Shown piece by piece: positions 9,063 through 18,520 of a stretch of 64,000 bases of DNA. A program made the position numbers and the translations under genes. Position 1 is the stretch's first letter, and each line of letters starts with the position of its first letter. The notes beneath the pieces are model-generated. The model was given only the letters and a program-made list of their open reading frames with translations, had not been told where the DNA came from and made no database searches. Source of the stretch: Curvibacter microcysteis (GTDB lineage: Bacteria > Pseudomonadota > Gammaproteobacteria > Burkholderiales > Burkholderiaceae_C); the NCBI RefSeq assembly GCF_028649455.1, contig NZ_JAQSIO010000003.1, positions 1 through 64,000 of the forward strand. The letters run 5' to 3'.

Positions 9063-10034
9063 ATGAGTTCTTCCACCAGCCCGTCCAGTTTGGATGTGAT
9101 CACCTTCGGCGAGGCCATGATGTTGCTCGTGGCCGATCGACCCGGCCCCTTGGAAGAGGCGCAGGCTTTTTACAAGCGCACCGCTGGCGCCGAGACCAAT
9201 GTGGCCATTGGTTTGGCGCGCCTGGGCCTGCGGGTTGGTTGGGCCAGCCGCCTGGGCACCGACTCCATGGGGCGTTACCTGCTGGCCTCGATGCAGGGCG
9301 AGGGCATTGACTGCTCGCATGTGATTTGCGACGCCACGCAGCGCACCGGCTTCCAGTTCAAAGGCCGGGTCACCGATGGCAGCGATCCCCCGGTGGAATA
9401 CCACCGCAAGGGCTCAGCAGCGAGCCAGATGGGGCTGGCTGACATTGATGAGCCTTGGCTGCTCAGCGCCCGCCATTTGCATGCCACCGGGGTGTTTGCG
9501 GCCGTGTCGGCAAGCACCTTGCCCGCAGCGCGGCGCAGCATGGCCTTGATGCGCGCGGCGGGCCGCAGCGTCTCTTTCGATACCAACCTGCGGCCCACGC
9601 TGTGGGGCAGCGCCGATCTGATGCGGCGGGAGATCAACCAATTGGCCAGCCTGGCCGACTGGGTCTTGCCCGGCATTGACGAAGGTCGCTTGCTGACAGG
9701 GTTGGACAGTGCACAAGACATTGCTCAGTTTTACCTGGCCCAAGGCGCGCGCCTGGTGGTGGTCAAGCTGGGTGCCGAGGGCGCTTACTACCAGGGCAGC
9801 CACCAAGGCCAGTCTGTGTCGGGGCACGTCGAGGGCTTTCCCGTGGCCGAGGTGGTCGACACCGTGGGCGCGGGCGATGGCTTTGCCGTCGGCGTGGTCA
9901 GCGCCTTGCTGGAAGGGCTGGACGTGGCCCAAGCCGTTCGACGTGGCGCCTGGATTGGCGCGCGCGCGGTGCAGGTGCTGGGCGATACCGAGGGCCTGCC
10001 CACGCGGGCGATGCTGCTGGAGGCTAGGCTGTGA
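9063..10034 (+). CDS. kguK: PfkB-family 2-ketogluconate (or 2-keto-3-deoxygluconate) kinase
   Basis: This 323-residue ribokinase-family sugar kinase has the substrate-side motif FYKRTAGAETNVAIGLARLG near the N-terminus and the PfkB signature DTVGAGDGFAVG with the catalytic Asp near residue 269. By family it resembles 2-dehydro-3-deoxygluconokinase. The neighbours (KguE-like, KguD-like, PtxS-type operators) favour 2-ketogluconate as substrate, giving 2-keto-6-phosphogluconate. The ATG at 9063 was chosen because the longer frame reads through the end of kguE without family similarity. Its stop overlaps the next start by 4 bp. Confidence 0.87.
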   Translation: MSSSTSPSSLDVITFGEAMMLLVADRPGPLEEAQAFYKRTAGAETNVAIGLARLGLRVGWASRLGTDSMGRYLLASMQGEGIDCSHVICDATQRTGFQFKGRVTDGSDPPVEYHRKGSAASQMGLADIDEPWLLSARHLHATGVFAAVSASTLPAARRSMALMRAAGRSVSFDTNLRPTLWGSADLMRREINQLASLADWVLPGIDEGRLLTGLDSAQDIAQFYLAQGARLVVVKLGAEGAYYQGSHQGQSVSGHVEGFPVAEVVDTVGAGDGFAVGVVSALLEGLDVAQAVRRGAWIGARAVQVLGDTEGLPTRAMLLEARL

Positions 10035-11047
10035 GCGTCAGCGCCTTCGCGTCCCCGCAGCGCCGCCGGGTGCTGGTGTTCCGTGAGTTGCCGGCACAGC
10101 AATTGGCGCTTTTGCAGGCCCAGTATGAAGTGACCGTGGCCAATCCCCGCCTGCCGGCGCATCAAGCTGCTTTTGAGGCGGCCCTGCCGCTGGCCGAGGG
10201 GATGATCGGCTCCAGCGTGCCCATCACGGAGGCCATGCTGGACCAAGCCCCGCATTTGAAAGTGATCTCGAGCATCTCGGTGGGCGTGGACAACTACCCT
10301 TTGGCGGCACTGCGTTCGCGTGGCATCACCCTTTGCCACACGCCGGGCGTGCTGACCGAGACCACGGCTGACACGGTGTTTGCGCTGATCATGGCCAGCA
10401 GCCGACGCTTGGTGGAGCTGGCCTTGCATGTGCGCGAGGGGCACTGGCAGCGCAACATCGATGAGTCCCTGTTTGGTCGCGATGTGCACGGCAAAACCCT
10501 GGGCATTCTGGGCTTTGGCCGCATCGGCCAAGCCCTGGCTCGTCGCGCGGCGCTGGGCTTCAACATGCCGGTGCTGTACCACGCGCGACGCGAGGTGGAC
10601 GTGGCGCAGCAAGCGCCTGAACTGTTGGGCCGGGTGCAGCACCGACCCTTGGACGAGGTGCTGTCCCAGGCCGACATCGTGGCCGCGGTGTTGCCCTTGA
10701 CCCCGGCCACCCGGGGCCTGATGAACGAAGCCACTTTTGCACGCATGAAGCCGGGGGCCATCTTCATCAATGGTGCGCGTGGAGCCATCGTGGACGAGGC
10801 TGCCTTGCTCCGAGCCCTGGACAGCGGTACGTTGGCCGCCGCGGGGCTGGATGTGTTTGCGACCGAGCCTTTGCCCATGGACTCCCCCTTGCGTCAGCAC
10901 CCGAGGGTGACGGCCTTGCCGCACATCGGGTCGGCCACCCACGAAACCCGTGAAGCGATGGCCGCCATGGCCACCCGCAACCTGCTGAAAGCCCTGGCGG
11001 GCGAGGCGCCCGAGGGCCTCTATGCCGAGGGCCCTGAGCCGCTTTGA
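10031..11047 (+). CDS. kguD: KguD-like 2-ketogluconate / 2-keto-6-phosphogluconate reductase
   Basis: This is a 338-residue D-isomer-specific 2-hydroxyacid dehydrogenase. The NAD(P)-binding motif LGFGRIGQALARR lies at about residues 159-171. The catalytic Arg is in INGARGAIVDE, and the His is in LPHIGSATHETRE. Such enzymes (KguD, GhrB/TkrA) reduce 2-keto-6-phosphogluconate or 2-ketogluconate, the last step before the pentose phosphate or Entner-Doudoroff pathway. Translation starts with GTG at 10031, overlapping the kinase stop by 4 bp. It is the final gene of the operon; a gene on the other strand ends 22 bp further on. Confidence 0.88.
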   Translation: MSVSAFASPQRRRVLVFRELPAQQLALLQAQYEVTVANPRLPAHQAAFEAALPLAEGMIGSSVPITEAMLDQAPHLKVISSISVGVDNYPLAALRSRGITLCHTPGVLTETTADTVFALIMASSRRLVELALHVREGHWQRNIDESLFGRDVHGKTLGILGFGRIGQALARRAALGFNMPVLYHARREVDVAQQAPELLGRVQHRPLDEVLSQADIVAAVLPLTPATRGLMNEATFARMKPGAIFINGARGAIVDEAALLRALDSGTLAAAGLDVFATEPLPMDSPLRQHPRVTALPHIGSATHETREAMAAMATRNLLKALAGEAPEGLYAEGPEPL

Positions 11048-11069
11048 GACCCGCCGCAGCCCACCGGGC

Positions 11070-12254
11070 TCAAACGCTGGCGACGCTTTCGCGCTCGCTG
11101 CGGCTTTCGAGTGAGGGTTTGAACATCGAGAACTTTTCTGCCTGCATGCGCTGCATGGCGATGCTGGCCAGGGCGGACTGATCGAGGCCATCCACAGGCC
11201 ACATGGCCATGCCGATGTTCACCTCCAGCTGCGCAGAGGCTTGCTTGAGCTGCAGTGGGGTCAGCAGGTTTTGGCGCAAACGTGAGATGGCGCCGCGCAG
11301 GTGGTCTTGGCTCGGGGTGTGGTGCAAGAGGATCACGAATTTGTCCTCCCCCAGATGGCAGGCGAAGTCGGCGTCGCGAGCGAACTGGCGCAGGCGCATG
11401 CCAAAAGCCCGCAGCACGTCGGTGTCCATTGACGAAGCCCGCAAGCCGTTGGCCCGGCGCAGTTCATCGATGTCAATCAGCAAATAACTGAAGCGCAGCC
11501 CCGTGCGTTGGCTGCGCGCGATTTCTTGGCGCAACACCTCCTCGAGGTAATGGGGGCCGGGCAGGGTGGTGATGGATTCTTCCCGCTGCAAGTCACGCGC
11601 AGCGCGTTGGGAGCGCAGGTAGCACCCCATGTGGACGCAATAGGTCCAACCCATCAAGAACAGCATCAGGGCCAGGCAAACCAAATCGTGGATGGGGTGC
11701 AAGGCCAGTGTGCTCGGGAGCTTGATTTGCGCACTGATGCCAGCGCGCATGGCCAGCACGGCGGCCATGCCCAACATGAAGAAGGCTGAAATGGTATTGA
11801 CCAGCCGTTCGTCTGGCCTGCCGGGGCGCAGCATGGCGATGGCGCAGCCCAGCAAGAGCAGCGCATAGGTGCTGTCTTGAAACACCTGCAAAGTGATGGG
11901 CTCGTCCAAGGTCAGCCAGGACAGCGCCATGAAAACAGGCAGCACCAGCAAGCCAATGCGCCAACGTTGTTGCGAGGAACGCAGCATGAAGCACAGGGCG
12001 CCTTCGAGCAGCATCAGCGAGGCCGTGAACAGAAGACTGCCTCTCAACAGGGTCGTCAGGCCTGGGTTGGGGAGCTCGTAGCGAGACAGGGTCAGCAAGC
12101 CCAGTCCCAGCCCACCCAGGCTGGCCGCGCCAGCCCACCAGGCCAGTCCAGGCATTTTGGGGTTGATGCGCCAAACGGTCACCAGCAGCACGGCCGACAT
12201 GGCTGCAAGCATCACCACCAGCAAGTACAGGGTAGGACGGTCAAATAGGGGCAT
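11070..12254 (-). CDS. Membrane GGDEF-domain protein with degenerate active site
   Basis: This 394-residue protein has about six N-terminal transmembrane helices (residues 8-205) followed by a GGDEF-like domain (about 235-380). The canonical diguanylate cyclase signature is replaced: residues 302-306 read GEDKF instead of GG(D/E)EF. The metal and base-contact segment reads DIDELRRAN (from 261) instead of DIDxFKxxND. The phosphate-binding Gly and catalytic acidic residue are therefore lost, and the protein is probably not a cyclase. It may be a GTP-binding or c-di-GMP effector, or a protein-interaction domain. A recent loss of function is unlikely, since the frame is intact and codon use looks like its neighbours'. 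Confidence 0.85.
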   Translation of the reverse strand: MPLFDRPTLYLLVVMLAAMSAVLLVTVWRINPKMPGLAWWAGAASLGGLGLGLLTLSRYELPNPGLTTLLRGSLLFTASLMLLEGALCFMLRSSQQRWRIGLLVLPVFMALSWLTLDEPITLQVFQDSTYALLLLGCAIAMLRPGRPDERLVNTISAFFMLGMAAVLAMRAGISAQIKLPSTLALHPIHDLVCLALMLFLMGWTYCVHMGCYLRSQRAARDLQREESITTLPGPHYLEEVLRQEIARSQRTGLRFSYLLIDIDELRRANGLRASSMDTDVLRAFGMRLRQFARDADFACHLGEDKFVILLHHTPSQDHLRGAISRLRQNLLTPLQLKQASAQLEVNIGMAMWPVDGLDQSALASIAMQRMQAEKFSMFKPSLESRSERESVASV

Positions 12255-12503
12255 CAGGAGGGGGGGCGGTTCGCCAGCGTCCCCCTGATCTCGTCTTGCA
12301 GGTGCAGATACAGGGACGTGACGACCGTTCGATGGGTCACATCTTTTTGATTATCGTCATCAAATGCAAAAAATGATATGAATGGTGACCATCGGTCTGG
12401 TTGGTCGACTGAACACCCGCCGGACGTCCTCAGGCGTGAATTCCGCACGGAAACCAGTGCAGGATTTGGACAGTCTTGGGGCCCGTCGATGCCCAAGACC
12501 CCC

Positions 12504-13994
12504 TTACGGTTTGATTCGCATCTGAACCGCTTCAGTGCGCTCAATGCCACTGACTCGGCGACGTTCGATGTAGATGGACTTGTCCCCTGTGCTCCACAGG
12601 ACAGATTTGGGGACTTCTGCGGTCACCATCCCAGGGCTGATCTGGGTGCTCAGTCGCTTGCCATCCATCACCACCACGCTGCCCTCCGGGGGGGGCGCGC
12701 CCTCAATCTTGATCCACAGGGCTGAGCGTCCATTGGGTTGCTGGTTGAACGGCACTCCGGCGCGGCTTTCTCTGGGGCCAAAGTCGATCAACTGGGTGGG
12801 CATGGCCTGGAGGGGGGCCATGTCCCAGGCGTTGGAGGCCCAGCGCGCGCCGAGGCATACCGCCAGCAGTGACACCAGAAAAACGGTGAGGGTGCGATGG
12901 CGCTTCAGGGCCTGGACCCAGCCCAGGCTGCTGACATCTTTTCCCATGGCGATGGCTGGTTTCTCCACACAGCGCCAGCTGAAGGCGGCAAACACGGTGG
13001 CCAGCGCCACCGCGCCCGCGCTCAGTCCATAGGGGCTGAGCACCACAGGACTGGCCGCCATGACCAACTGCTGGCTGGGCCAGCCGTAGATGTAAATGCC
13101 ATAGCTGAGGTCATGGCGAGGGCGCCAGAGGGCGCCCAAGGCGGCAGATTGACCCACCATCAGCACGATCCAGACCGCCGAGGTGTAGAAAAACAAGGCA
13201 TGCAGGCCGCCCCGGGTGAGCAGGGCGGCGGAAATCAAGAGGACGCCTTGCCAAAGGGCCAAACGGATACGGGACGAGAGCCCGTAGACCATCACCCCCG
13301 CCAGGAACATCACCGCCGCGCTGCGGCTGTAGTCGGCGTTGAACAAGGTGGTTGGCAGCAGCTCGACCAGCCCGGGGGTGAGTGCCATCAGAATGGCGAC
13401 GGCCCCGGCGATGGCGATTCGGCGGCGCGTCCGGATCAAGTCCAAGGCACCGAGGGCCGCCAGCACCACGTACATCTTGGCCTCCATGGGCAGGGTGTGG
13501 ATGGAGCCGTTCAGGGTGGGGAGTGGGTTTTTTCCCATCACGCCTTCGATATCCCAGCGAAGATCAAAAACACTGTTGCCCAGGATGTAGCGGTAGAACC
13601 CGTCAAAAGTCAGGTAGTTGCGCAGAGGCAGCTCGCTCATGGCTGCCATGAGGGTGGCGGTCAGCGCCAGACAGACAAACAAGCCCGGCCAGATGCGAAA
13701 AAAGCGTTTGAAGACAAAGTTGGGGATGTAGGTGTCCTTGTGGAAGCTTTGTGCCACAAAGAGCCCGCTCAAAAAGAAGAACAGCAGCACCGCCAAACCA
13801 CCGACGCTGGTCAAGGGGGCAAGCGCCCGGTCGATGGGGTCTGAGTAGCCCGGCGACAGGGCAAACGAGTGGTGGTAGATGACGCTTGCCGACAGAACCA
13901 GACGCACCAAGGTGTAGTTGTTGTCGTGGCTTTCGATGGTGTCGCGCAGGGTGCGGGCTCGGGGCGGGAGGGGCGTCATGGGGGAGGGCGTCAT
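12504..13994 (-). CDS. Acyltransferase 3 (OafA/YrhL-type) membrane protein with C-terminal extension
   Basis: The protein has 496 residues and about ten transmembrane helices. The N-terminal part reads NNYTLVRLVLSASVIYHHSF, with the conserved His pair of acyltransferase-3 proteins, followed by a hydrophobic core (GGLAVLLFFFLSGLFVAQSF). Such proteins move acyl groups onto exported carbohydrates such as O-antigen or exopolysaccharide. After the last helix (about residue 385) there is a soluble region of about 110 residues, probably periplasmic, that is not a recognised SGNH hydrolase. No polysaccharide genes are adjacent, so the acceptor is unknown. An alternative ATG lies five codons downstream. 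Confidence 0.87.
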   Translation of the reverse strand: MTPSPMTPLPPRARTLRDTIESHDNNYTLVRLVLSASVIYHHSFALSPGYSDPIDRALAPLTSVGGLAVLLFFFLSGLFVAQSFHKDTYIPNFVFKRFFRIWPGLFVCLALTATLMAAMSELPLRNYLTFDGFYRYILGNSVFDLRWDIEGVMGKNPLPTLNGSIHTLPMEAKMYVVLAALGALDLIRTRRRIAIAGAVAILMALTPGLVELLPTTLFNADYSRSAAVMFLAGVMVYGLSSRIRLALWQGVLLISAALLTRGGLHALFFYTSAVWIVLMVGQSAALGALWRPRHDLSYGIYIYGWPSQQLVMAASPVVLSPYGLSAGAVALATVFAAFSWRCVEKPAIAMGKDVSSLGWVQALKRHRTLTVFLVSLLAVCLGARWASNAWDMAPLQAMPTQLIDFGPRESRAGVPFNQQPNGRSALWIKIEGAPPPEGSVVVMDGKRLSTQISPGMVTAEVPKSVLWSTGDKSIYIERRRVSGIERTEAVQMRIKP

Positions 13995-14127
13995 GCCATG
14001 GGCATGGCGACGGGCTGGGTGTTGTTACTTTTTGTTTCGATGATAGCAATCTGCCTGTGCGCTCTTTGCGCAGCCACAAGTCGGCTGAGCCGCGCGCGAA
14101 ATGCCGCCAGCGCAGGCGGCTCGGCAA

Positions 14128-14436
14128 TCAAACGCACAGCGCCAGCTGCCGCAGCAACGCCTCCAAGGTTTTCACCCCATCGCCCAAGGACAGGCCATAC
14201 AGGTTCTCAGTGCCCCGCTTTTCGCACACCACCAAGCCGGCTTCGCGCAGCACTTTGAGGTGGTGGGAAATGGCGGGCCGGCTCAGCGGCAAGAGGGCAG
14301 CGATTTGGCCCACGTTGAGCCCCTGTGCTTCGCTGAGCAGCATCACAATTTGCTGGCGCGGCGCCTCACTCAAGGCCTGCAGCAGCGGCGTGGTCTGGGC
14401 AAAGTGCAGGGCCAGGCTGCGGGTGTCAGCGTGCAT
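14128..14436 (-). CDS. ArsR-family winged-helix regulator
   Basis: This 102-residue regulator consists of one winged-helix domain. The recognition region is VGQIAALLPLSRPAISHHLKVLREAGLV at about residues 42-69. It lacks the CxC metal motif of arsenic or cadmium sensors; the only cysteines are one after the recognition helix and one at the C-terminus, so it may not be a metal sensor. It follows a small membrane protein gene on the same strand after 15 bp, probably in one transcript. No obvious metabolic target gene adjoins it. Confidence 0.87.
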   Translation of the reverse strand: MHADTRSLALHFAQTTPLLQALSEAPRQQIVMLLSEAQGLNVGQIAALLPLSRPAISHHLKVLREAGLVVCEKRGTENLYGLSLGDGVKTLEALLRQLALCV

Positions 14437-14451
14437 GGCGAGCGTGTCTGT

Positions 14452-14718
14452 TCAACGCTTGGCTTGGTGGCGTTGCCAGGCGTACTGACCGACAAAGGCC
14501 AGGCCCAGCACCAGGCTGAACCAGCCGACCAAGCTGGAGCCCCCCACCGCTTGTTGCAGAGCTGGTGACTTGATGAAGCTCGGCGACAGCAGCACCGCCA
14601 GCCCAATCAGCGCGCACAGAACGCCTTTGTGCAGCAAGGCTTGGTTAACGGCTTTATTCCGATGAGGCGAGGCAATCGGTGTTTCAGCGGGCTTGTGGGT
14701 TTTTGATTTTTTGGACAT
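14452..14718 (-). CDS. Small two-helix membrane protein of unknown function
   Basis: The predicted product has 88 residues. A basic, lysine-rich N-terminus (MSKKSKTHKP) is followed by two hydrophobic stretches, at about residues 33-52 and 60-78, and a basic end (RHQAKR). This suggests an inner-membrane hairpin. The frame stays open upstream to 14841, but that part overlaps the divergent dehydrogenase leader and is unlikely to be coding; the ATG at 14718 gives a compact protein. It lies directly before the ArsR-type regulator and may be its partner. The family is not recognised. Confidence 0.6.
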   Translation of the reverse strand: MSKKSKTHKPAETPIASPHRNKAVNQALLHKGVLCALIGLAVLLSPSFIKSPALQQAVGGSSLVGWFSLVLGLAFVGQYAWQRHQAKR

Positions 14719-14865
14719 TGAACCTGAATTGTGCGGCATCCCAGGCGCTGTCACGAACGTACGCGACGCGCCTGGGCCCCGCCTTTTAAACTGATCACAA
14801 GGAGGGCCATCCCTTCGTTCATCCCCGAGCGGCCTCCACAACAGCCATTACAAGGATTCCATCTC

Positions 14866-15777
14866 ATGAGCAAGCTTGATTTCACCGGCCGTGTGGCCAT
14901 CGTCACAGGCGCAGGCGGCGGCATGGGCAAGCAGCACGCCCTGGCTCTGGCCCGGCGTGGTGCCAAAGTGCTGGTCAATGACTTGGGCGGCGCGGTCGAT
15001 GGTGCCGGCGCTTCGGTGAGTGCGGCTCAGGCGGTGGTGGATGAGATCCGTGCCGCCGGTGGCGAGGCCCTGGCCAATGGCGCCTCGGTGACCGATGCGG
15101 CGGCCGTGGAAGCGATGGTTCAGCAGGCGCTGGATGCTTGGGGCCGGATCGACATCCTGGTCAACAACGCTGGCATCTTGCGCGACAAGAGCTTTGCCAA
15201 GATGGACTTGAGCGATTTCAAACTGGTGGTCGATGTGCACCTGATGGGCGCGGTCAACTGCACCAAGGCCGTTTGGCCGCACATGAACGCGCAAAAGTAT
15301 GGCCGCATCGTGATGACCACCTCGTCCAGTGGCCTGTACGGCAATTTTGGCCAGAGCAACTATGGCGCCGCCAAGCTGGCCCTGGTCGGCCTGATGCAGA
15401 CCCTGAGCTTGGAGGGCGCGAAGAACAACATCCACGTCAACTGCCTGGCGCCCACCGCCGCCACGCGCATGACCGAGGGCCTGATGTCGGCCGAGGTGCT
15501 GGCCGCGCTCAAGCCTGAGGCCGTGGTTCCCGCGATGCTGGTACTGGCCGCTGAAAGCGCGCCCACCCGCACCATCCTGTGTGCTGGCGCTGGTACCTAC
15601 GAAGCTGCCCACATCACCTTGACCGAGGGCCTGCACCTGGGTCTGACCGAGGACACCCCGGAACGCTTGGCCGAGCGCTTGGCCGAGGTCACTGATCGCT
15701 CGGGCGAGCAAGTGCCGCAAAGCGGCGCCGCCCAGGGCACCAACGAGGTCGGCAAGGCCCTGGCCGCCCAGCGCTGA
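14866..15777 (+). CDS. Short-chain dehydrogenase, peroxisomal MFE-2-like 3-hydroxyacyl-CoA type
   Basis: This 303-residue NAD(P)-dependent dehydrogenase has the cofactor motif TGAGGGMGKQHA (about 13-24), NNAG (about 99-102), and the catalytic TSSSG and YGAAK segments. The long loop VNDLGGAVDGAG after the second strand and the size resemble the dehydrogenase domain of multifunctional enzyme type 2, which oxidises (R)-3-hydroxyacyl-CoA in beta-oxidation. The ATG at 14866 follows a ribosome-binding-like AAGGA. The gene stands alone; no thiolase or hydratase gene adjoins it, so the substrate stays open. Confidence 0.87.
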   Translation: MSKLDFTGRVAIVTGAGGGMGKQHALALARRGAKVLVNDLGGAVDGAGASVSAAQAVVDEIRAAGGEALANGASVTDAAAVEAMVQQALDAWGRIDILVNNAGILRDKSFAKMDLSDFKLVVDVHLMGAVNCTKAVWPHMNAQKYGRIVMTTSSSGLYGNFGQSNYGAAKLALVGLMQTLSLEGAKNNIHVNCLAPTAATRMTEGLMSAEVLAALKPEAVVPAMLVLAAESAPTRTILCAGAGTYEAAHITLTEGLHLGLTEDTPERLAERLAEVTDRSGEQVPQSGAAQGTNEVGKALAAQR

Positions 15778-15865
15778 GGGGCCCGTCTCGGGCCCTCAAG
15801 CGTTCGGCGTTCGTCTGCGCGCTGGCGCAGCAACCCGTGGGCCTTGGACCTGCTGCTGGCGGCCC

Positions 15866-16765
15866 TCAGTCGTCATCGCCGCCGCTGAGCAGCCCGCCCA
15901 GCACACTGCCGCCGGCCAGACCACCCAGCAAGGAGCCTTCTTCCTTGGACCCGCCGCGCTGCGGTGCGGCGGCAAAAATGCGCGAGGCCAGGCGCGAGAA
16001 GGGCAGGCTTTGCAGCCACACCGTGCCCGGACCGCTGAGCTTGGCCAGGAACAAGCCCTCGCCACCGAACAGCGCTGTCTTGATCTTGCCCACGTATTGG
16101 ATTTCGAAACTCACGCTGGGCGTGTAGGCCACCACACAGCCGGTGTCGACCAAGAGGGTCTGGCCTGCTTGCAATTCGCGTTTGACCACGGTGCCGCCAG
16201 CATGCACAAAGGCCAGCCCGTCGCCATCCAGGCGCTGCATGATGAAGCCCTCGCCGCCAAAAAAGCCGGTGCTCAGCTTCTGTTGCACGGCAATGCCCAG
16301 GGACACGCCGCGCGCCGCGCACAGAAAGGCGTCTTTCTGGCAAATCAAGGTGCCGCCCAATTGGCGCAGGTTCATCGGCAGGATCTTGCCGGGGTAGGGG
16401 GCCGCAAAGGCCACGCGCTGCTTGCTTGGCGCATTGTTGGTGTAGACCGTGGTGAACAGCGATTCACCGGTGACCAGGCGCTTGCCCGCCCCCAATAGCT
16501 TGCCGAAGAAACCGCCTTGCTGGGCGCTGCCGTCGCCAAACACCGTGTCCATGGCAATGCCCCCATCCATGAACATCATGCTGCCGGCTTCGCCAATGGC
16601 GGCCTCGCCGGGGTCGAGTTCCACCTCGACAAATTGCATCTCTGCACCGCGAATTTCGTAGTCGATTTCGTCCATGGCCATGGCCAGTTCTCCATTGAGG
16701 CTGTCGTCCTGAAAAGGCCGAGCCGGCGACGCCGGCGCAGCGCCGTCATCGTAACCAAATTGCAT
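15866..16765 (-). CDS. AIM24 / TIGR00266-family protein
   Basis: This protein of 299 residues (from the ATG at 16765) belongs to the AIM24-type double beta-barrel family. The middle has repeated Gly-rich hairpins: [28 protein letters not shown] and [16 protein letters not shown], the characteristic duplicated motif. The C-terminus is a flexible Gly/Ser tail ending in GGDDD. Members are widespread, but their molecular function is not known. An upstream in-frame ATG at 16834 would add 23 residues; neither start has a clear ribosome binding site. Confidence 0.85.
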   Translation of the reverse strand: MQFGYDDGAAPASPARPFQDDSLNGELAMAMDEIDYEIRGAEMQFVEVELDPGEAAIGEAGSMMFMDGGIAMDTVFGDGSAQQGGFFGKLLGAGKRLVTGESLFTTVYTNNAPSKQRVAFAAPYPGKILPMNLRQLGGTLICQKDAFLCAARGVSLGIAVQQKLSTGFFGGEGFIMQRLDGDGLAFVHAGGTVVKRELQAGQTLLVDTGCVVAYTPSVSFEIQYVGKIKTALFGGEGLFLAKLSGPGTVWLQSLPFSRLASRIFAAAPQRGGSKEEGSLLGGLAGGSVLGGLLSGGDDD

Positions 16766-16966
16766 GTCATGTCGGCCTGCCCGGCGCTGCATTGATGGGG
16801 TCACGGCCGTGGCACGGAATGGCCTTACATTCAAACCAAAATGCCAATGGCTGCACGGCCTGCATGGGATGGGCCTGGCAGCTCAAGGCTGCTTGATGCA
16901 GGCCACTGCAAGCCCCGCCAGTCCGTGCTAACTTCCGCGCACCAAAAATACAAGGCTCCAAACACC

Positions 16967-18520
16967 ATGACCCCTTTGCAGTCCCGCCTCAACGACCTCA
17001 CCCCCGCCCGACTGGGTGGCATTCGACGCGGGATTGAAAAGGAAAGCCTGCGCGCTTTGCCCGGCGGTGGTTTGGCGCTGACCCCGCATCCGCTGGCCCT
17101 GGGCTCGGCCTTGACCCACCCCAGCATCACGACTGACTACAGCGAGTCCCAGGTTGAGCTCATCACCGGTGCCCAAGCGGATGTTGAGGACACGCTGGAC
17201 GAGCTGACCCAGATCCACCAGTTCGTCTACCGCGTGCTGCAGCAGCAGGGCGATGAAATGCTGTGGGTGTCGAGCATGCCTTGCGGCCTGCCCACCGATG
17301 AAACCATCCCCTTGGCCCGTTATGGGTCTTCCAATGTGGGGCGGGCCAAGAGCGTTTACCGCATGGGCTTGGGGCACCGCTACGGCCGGCGCATGCAGAC
17401 CATCTCGGGCATCCACTACAACTGGTCGCTCCCAGGGGTGAGCAGCGAGCAGTACTTTGCGCTGATCCGCAACTTCCGCCGGCAGGCTTTTTTGCTGCTG
17501 TACCTGTTTGGCGCCTCGCCAGCCTTGTGCCCGACCTTTGTGGCCGGGCGTGAGCACGAGCTGCAAACCCTCAGTGATGGCGCGTTGTACATGCCGCATG
17601 GCACGTCGCTGCGCATGGGGCGCCTGGGCTACCAGAGCGATGCCCAGGCCACCTTGGCGGTCAGCTACAACAGCCTGGAGGGCTATGCCGCGTCCTTGCA
17701 CGAGGCCTTGACCCGACCTTACCCAGCCTACGAGACCCTGGGCGTGCGCAACCCCGGCGGGGACTACAACCAGCTGGCCACGACTTTGCTGCAGATCGAA
17801 AACGAGTTCTACGGCACGATTCGGCCCAAGCGCACCATCTTCCCGGGCGAGCGCCCGCTGCATGCCTTGCGTGAGCGCGGCGTGGAGTACGTTGAGGTGC
17901 GCCTGATGGACCTGGACCCCTTTGTTCCGGTCGGCATCACGGCCCAGACCATGCGCTTTCTGGACGTCTTCCTGCTGCAGTGCCTGCTGGCCGACAGCCC
18001 GCCGGACTCGCCCGCCGAGATCGATGAACTCAAGCACAACCAGCACCACACTGCCGCGCGTGGCCGCGAGCCGGGTTTGACACTGCGCCGGGCGGGGGCG
18101 GAGGTCGCGCTGGTGGATTGGGGGCGCGACATCCTCGACCAATGCGCGCCAATTGCCGCGGCCTTGGACGCGGCACACCGCAGCAGCGATTACAGCCAGG
18201 CCGTGGCCGATGCTCGCCTGGCGCTGGCGCAACCGGAGCGCACGCCTTCGGCCCGGGTGCTGGCGGCCATGGCGGCTGAGCATGACAACAGCTTTGTGCG
18301 TTTTGTGCGTGCCCAGTCCGAACAGACCCGCAGCGCTCTGCTGGCCCAGCCTTGGTGCCTGGAGCAACAGGCCCGCTACTTGGCCTTGAGCCAGAAGTCG
18401 GTGGCGGACCAGCGTGCCATCGAGGTGGCCGACACCTTGTCGTTCGAGGCCTACCGTGAACAGTACGTGTCGGCCGAGCGCTTGGGCCTGCAGCTGCCAG
18501 TCACGCCGGGGCTTGGGTAA
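16967..18520 (+). CDS. gshA: Glutamate-cysteine ligase (class I)
   Basis: The 517-residue enzyme makes gamma-glutamylcysteine from glutamate and cysteine, the first step of glutathione synthesis. Length and sequence match the class I enzyme of E. coli (518 residues). The N-terminal GIEKESLRA carries acidic metal-binding residues, and SMPCGLP, GRRMQTISGIHYNWS and the later TIRPKRTIFPGERP are family blocks. The ATG at 16967 was chosen because the open frame upstream carries no family sequence. gshB is not in the window. Confidence 0.95.
   Translation: MTPLQSRLNDLTPARLGGIRRGIEKESLRALPGGGLALTPHPLALGSALTHPSITTDYSESQVELITGAQADVEDTLDELTQIHQFVYRVLQQQGDEMLWVSSMPCGLPTDETIPLARYGSSNVGRAKSVYRMGLGHRYGRRMQTISGIHYNWSLPGVSSEQYFALIRNFRRQAFLLLYLFGASPALCPTFVAGREHELQTLSDGALYMPHGTSLRMGRLGYQSDAQATLAVSYNSLEGYAASLHEALTRPYPAYETLGVRNPGGDYNQLATTLLQIENEFYGTIRPKRTIFPGERPLHALRERGVEYVEVRLMDLDPFVPVGITAQTMRFLDVFLLQCLLADSPPDSPAEIDELKHNQHHTAARGREPGLTLRRAGAEVALVDWGRDILDQCAPIAAALDAAHRSSDYSQAVADARLALAQPERTPSARVLAAMAAEHDNSFVRFVRAQSEQTRSALLAQPWCLEQQARYLALSQKSVADQRAIEVADTLSFEAYREQYVSAERLGLQLPVTPGLG

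Noticed and set aside
9063-10034. Assignment of the kinase to 2-keto-3-deoxygluconate catabolism
   Set aside because: The family fits, but no KDG-forming dehydratase or aldolase gene is nearby, and the operators and reductase fit 2-ketogluconate better.
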